The notes beneath the pieces are model-generated. The model had not been told where the DNA came from and searched no databases. It was given only the letters and a program-made list of their open reading frames with translations. Of a stretch of 64,000 bases of DNA, positions 59,555 to 64,000 are shown in pieces. A program made the translations under genes and the position numbers. Positions within the stretch are counted from its first letter, which is position 1. Each line of letters starts with the position of its first letter. The stretch comes from Taxillus chinensis (Eukaryota > Streptophyta > Magnoliopsida > Santalales > Loranthaceae): assembly GCA_023512835.1 (NCBI GenBank), contig CM042090.1, positions 21,418,148-21,482,147 on the forward strand. Reading direction: 5' to 3'.

Positions 59555-59624
59555 CGCGCGGATTTTGCTGTTCCCAGCTTACCCTTTAAATTTCACGTTA
59601 TTGACCACGATGCCACTGCCCGTC

Positions 59625-59870
59625 AGTTAGGGGAAGTGGGGCCCGACGGCAGTTTTGGCGATAATTCCGCCCAGCCGCACTGTCGGTCTTTGTGATAAAA
59701 GCATGAGGGTAATACGGTAATTCAATAAAAGGTGTACTGTATGTAATCTGCTATTATTATTGCTTTTAAATCTATTTAATTTATTGTCCACCCTGCGAGA
59801 TTCTCTACGGAACGAAGGCCCATGTGAGAACGACCGGAGCGAGAAAGAGTCGTTACTCGTTAGTTTTGTC
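59625..59870 (-). promoter_or_regulatory. Upstream block of expansin B shared with expansin A
   Basis: Shares ordered segments with 53735-53990: GTGGGGCCCGACG(G/A)CAGTT, GGCG(A/T)TAAT, GGGTAATACGGT, CGGA(A/G)C(G/C)AAGGCCCA and a GAGTC...CGTTTGT-like end. Retention of short islands in diverging non-coding DNA suggests regulatory constraint, though recent duplication could also explain it. Confidence 0.5.
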
Positions 59871-62800
59871 GGTTACATAACGGTGTAAAGTTGAAGGTGT
59901 TTTTTTTTAATAAATATTCGCTATATTGTTGTGAAATTTGATTAAAGGATTATGATTTTTTTTGGATGAATTGGTGTGTTATTATGTTGTCAATGTTGTC
60001 ATGGTTATTTAAAAATTATTCAATCTCAGTTATATATAATATTATTCTTTTTTAAATTATTAGATGCTTTTGATATGGTATTATTATTTTTTAAAAATAA
60101 AATTATTTTTTAAAAATAATAAATTCAATAAATTTAAAATTGTACACTTTAGTTCAAAGGATAATCGTATGAGAATCCAATTCAAAAATCTCATAACCAC
60201 TTATGCAATCTCAATACCAGTTGATCCACTCTCAAAGTACAGTTAAGCCTAATACTTGTATAGATACTTGAAAACATACACTTCTAGTCAGATATTCAAA
60301 TCTTAATTAAGTAAAATTAATTTTCATCATTACACGTTAATCTCGTTGAAAGTCATTCCAGGATTCCACACTAATTTATTTGCCAATTAATGGTTGTAAC
60401 TATTAATTTTCTTAAATGCTCCATGGAGGATTGTCCTAAAAGGTATAGGTAAATTAATGATATATATCAACTATATAGATTGTTTTAAATGTTTAATCGA
60501 ACATTATTGGCTTGAGTTTATATAGCTCATTAATCTTAGCAACAACTTGCTATATCTAATCATTGTATGGGGGTAGAAAAATATAATAAAAATTAAATGG
60601 GGCTATCTTTCCACGACTTAAAAACTATTTAATTGAATTTAGGGTATGTATTTTTATTATTAAACTGACTTTTCAAATATTTTTGTTACCAATTAATGGC
60701 AAATCCTTGCGAAAAAAACAAAAACAAAATATAAAACATTTTAATTTAGATAGTAAAGTAAGGACTGTTTTTTTTTTAAAATAGGGTATTCTTTTCTTTT
60801 TAGTAGGCTAAAAATTTTCCAAATTAGTTATTGGCTAGAACCGTTCATTTTTCTCTGAATTGAATGAAAACGGGCTGGAGGGAACAAAAATCTACGCAGT
60901 GAATATACATGCATGGGAATTTTAAAAGCACTCCATAAATCTGTAAATATATTGCAAATCCCTAGTTCCCAAATAAGATTACATGCAGGATTGTTCTGGA
61001 TGGATGAAATATATAAAGATGTCTTTTATTACTTCTGATTTTGTATTCCATGCATGCAATACCCACGGAGCTATCTCATTTTTATTTGCTTTTTTGAGTA
61101 TTGACAGTATATATATATATATATGAACTTGCATTTTCATTAGTTTTTTGCCTTCTCACGTAAAGAGGGGTAGTTCACACGTCTGTAATCTATATTGTTA
61201 AGAGCTTGTGTTAACCCATTTGTATAATATTAATCTCATATGATATGATTGTTTTTTCCCCTCAAATCTTCTTCTATGCTTCTAATCGTGCGTGATTTGA
61301 TCTCATCGCATCATACGAGTCACCATTGAACATTTAATTAAGTACCAACTAGATTACAGGCCTGGCCGTGGGGCCTAAATAACAGACTTTCCCGTAATTA
61401 TACGGGATATTAATTATAAATTTACTACAAGTAGAAAACTAAGTACTTTTAGGCCATTAGAGTTTTATTGGAAACATATAATTACCAAGTTGCCAACTTA
61501 TCATAGAAATGCAATGCGGAAATATACCAAATGTTTTGCTTTGACCGAGGAAGAAGGAAACTTGAACACAGGCGAAGCCAACTCATGCGCCTTTGATTTT
61601 TTTTTAAAAAATTTATTTAATTCTTGTCTCTTTTTTTTTTTCGTTTTTTAGTATTTAATTTATAATAAATAGTTCGAATTTTTATTATATTATTCGGACA
61701 AATATAGTGTTTAGTTTGTGCCCCTCCATAATTAAAATTATTTATTGTTATTTTTATTCTGTTTTAGTTACTGGTCTATAATTATTATTATATTTTTGAA
61801 AGTTGGTTGCTTTTAAGTTTTAACCGCCGATCAGATCAATTTGGGGTGGTCCAATAAATAATGATTGAATGCGGTTACGCAAAAGCGTGAGAAATGTTGC
61901 AATCACACCTAAATTAGGAATTATGGGCCAAGGAGGGGGTGCTCCAGGCACCAGCTCTCTCACGTTCTGTAAACTATATCCCAAAATTTAAATTAGCATG
62001 TGTTTATATTTTTATTTTTTAAATAATAATTTTATTTTTTGAGTACCAACAAATTATTTTTTTTTTTGCCCAGGTGAATCACGCCACACCTGCAGGGTTC
62101 CGATTACTTTCGGATGGAATGCGTAAAGAAAACCTATTATTATAATTTAATTTTGAAACATAGGTACCATGTCGGTCGATTGCATATGACTGGGACCCGA
62201 TTTCATTTACTGTAGTCCAGGCTATTCACATAATGGAAGGATCAATAATAGCAATATATCACCTTATAAAAAGCAATGTGTATGTAATACAAATATGAAT
62301 TTCAAGAAAATTACATACGAAAAATATTAATTATATATATTCTTATTCAAATAAATATAGAATTGAAAATAGACTTCGATCATTTAAAAGTAAGACAAAG
62401 ATGAATGAAGGGCGACTGGGCCGGCGAGGGGAGTTGCTCTCCATTCACTAATAATTCTCTATTTGTTTAAAATATAGTACCTAAAATCCCATATAACAAC
62501 AAAAAATTTAGTAAAAGTGTTTCATGTAAAAAGTATTTAATAGATATTTCTTATAAAAATGAATTTATAGATTTATTTTATTTGGAAAATATTATTTAAT
62601 GTTGCTACTATGGTTATGCTTATTTCTAAAAAGTTATAATTTTACATTAAACTAAAAATTAACGCCATATAAAAATATCATTTACAACAAAAATAATGAT
62701 AAAATTTAAATATAAATGTGTTTTTGAATAATTTTTGATATAAATATTTTTAGCTTCATGTATGGATTTTTTCCCGTGATAAATAAAATTAAAAGATACC

Positions 62801-63258
62801 AGAAATGTAAGTGTAAATAGCTCTATTTTAATTAACTTTTAATTTGTTATTTGTTGTTGTTGGTGTTTTAATTTATATTTTTTTTTCATTTGTCGTTTTT
62901 AAAATTCTAAAAAGTCGGAAAATGAATGATATATATATTTTCTCCTTAAAAGTAGAAACATTAATGAATAAAATATAAATAAAGATGCCAAATAAAAAAA
63001 TATCTAAATTATAGAATTGATCTAGAAAGTAATTAATAAATGCATTTACGAGAGACTTAAACAAGGTAAATCCTACGTAATAAACTGAAGCTAGAATTTA
63101 GAGTACTTATGCATGTGTGAATGTAACGGGAACAATGTTATTAGAAACCTAGTTAGTGCGAATAAAAGTAATATGGTATAATGATATATATGCATCAATC
63201 TATCTATTAATTGTGGCATATAAATAATTGGATCTTGTACAACTATATATTAACACCA
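59871..63258. other. AT-rich intergenic DNA
   Basis: No coding segment is recognised on either strand. Higher-complexity patches at 61860-61980 and 62070-62230 are unreadable as protein. Confidence 0.4.
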
Positions 63259-63265
63259 GTTAAAT

Positions 63266-63514
63266 TCTCACCGATCGCTGAGTCTTTGGCTGTGCAAAGT
63301 CAAGCTCACTAATCACTCCTGGAATTACATGAAACATGGCCCCACCGCCCATGAATCTGCCCACAACACCATAACGGAGAAAAAGTCTTCCACCCCGCCA
63401 GCCGCTCCGTTTCGGGTTGTCGGAGGCCATGCGCCAGAGAGAACGGCGAGGGGTAGAAGAGGTAGGGGATAAGCGATGAGCGATGAGATCTGATTGACGG
63501 TGTTCGCATTTCAA
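63266..63514 (-). CDS. Unrecognised first-exon-like segment
   Basis: On the minus strand a GC-richer patch reads MASDNPKRSGWRGGRLFLRY and on to FHVIPGVISELDFAQPKTQR, followed by TCG|GTGAGA, a good donor. Upstream sequence (63514-63430) is also open. It looks like a leader and first coding exon. However, no downstream exon is found for at least 3 kb on the minus strand, so it may be a stranded exon, a pseudogene fragment or non-coding. I do not recognise the protein. Confidence 0.3.
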
Positions 63515-63736
63515 TTTCTTCCAAAAACGACGGAATATACCTGCGTTTTATTTCACCCTGCTTGATTGAGCGTTGTAATGTCGTGTCCTTATGGGTGACA
63601 ATTTTGTCCTGTCACATCTGATAGGCTATTGGATCGCATCTAGTCCAATCCACTCTAATTTGATATTTTAAATAAATTTAAGTTAAAATATTTCGGTTCG
63701 TCGATCAAACCCAAATCACCAAAACATATTCAAACT

Positions 63737-64000
63737 AGGAGTGAAATTAGTTCGTTTGAATCTAAAGTCATTTTTTAAATTAAATTGATGTGTTTTAATT
63801 TGGACAAAATTAAATTAAATCAAGCCTGTTGCTTAGACCAAATCAAACTGGACCTGGACCGAAACTCATTTGGTTTGGTTTGAATCGGTGGTTTAAAATA
63901 TTTTCAGTTTGAGTGTTTAAAATTAAAATGATGTAAAATAAATAGTATGTAAGTATATTAATACTGATATATGTTAAATTTATGATTATAAATTTTAAAA
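63737..64000 (+). mobile_element. Possible start of a hAT-like MITE, cut by the window end
   Basis: TAGGAGTGAAATTAGTTCG at 63737 resembles the TAGGAGTG terminus at 16201. It is followed by sequence rich in GGACC and TTTGGTTTGGTTTGAA motifs. The other end is not in the window. Confidence 0.35.

Noticed and set aside
1..64000. CRISPR array, prokaryotic operon or organelle insertion
   Set aside because: Tandem repeats here are simple microsatellites or a four-copy intronic minisatellite, and no plastid or mitochondrial gene sequence was recognised.

Overview
The window is nuclear DNA from a flowering plant. The evidence is spliced genes with GT-AG introns and plant-only families (EPF peptide, AP2/ERF, beta-expansin, NHL, polyol transporter), set in very AT-rich intergenic DNA full of (AT)n, (GA)n/(CT)n and (TTA)n microsatellites. 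Some genes are GC-rich and intron-free (the NHL and ERF genes) while others are moderate. That mix would suit a non-grass monocot, but this is a weak inference and I do not name a species.

Layout. 0.7-1.8 kb: a copia LTR fragment next to two exons of a minus-strand ELMO-domain gene whose 3' half lies off the left edge. 5.6-6.3 kb: a two-exon EPF1-type stomatal peptide gene (-). 7.5-7.9 kb: a hAT-like MITE. 9.3-10.1 kb: an NHL/LEA14 membrane protein (+). 12.1-15.6 kb: a nine-exon proline-rich CHUP1-like protein (+). 16.2-25.8 kb: repeat-rich DNA with a well-delimited hAT MITE, a copia integrase relic, a SINE candidate and a PUB17-type U-box pseudogene. 29.7-31.0 kb: an AP2/ERF factor of the ERF053/054 type (+). 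31-42 kb: AT-rich gene desert. 42.1-44.7 kb: a polyol transporter of the PLT4 type (+). 45.1-45.6 kb: a third hAT-like MITE. 46.7-49.9 kb: clathrin light chain (+). 51.7-53.6 and 56.4-59.4 kb: two tandem beta-expansin genes (-) with a UGT89-like glycosyltransferase pseudogene between them. Right edge: an unrecognised exon-like segment and the start of another MITE-like repeat.

The genes do not form an operon-like system. The set EPF1, ERF053, PLT4, clathrin light chain and beta-expansin does match, by recalled locus numbers, a short stretch of Arabidopsis chromosome 2 (about At2g20750 to At2g20880). The window therefore looks like a conserved ancestral block enlarged by transposons and by local duplication of the expansin gene. 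Exon boundaries were placed by eye from splice consensus and reading-frame phase. I found no convincing new multi-gene system. The most useful observations are the collinear block, the expansin duplication with retained promoter, the duplicated splice-site segments in the ELMO gene, and two unitary-looking pseudogenes.
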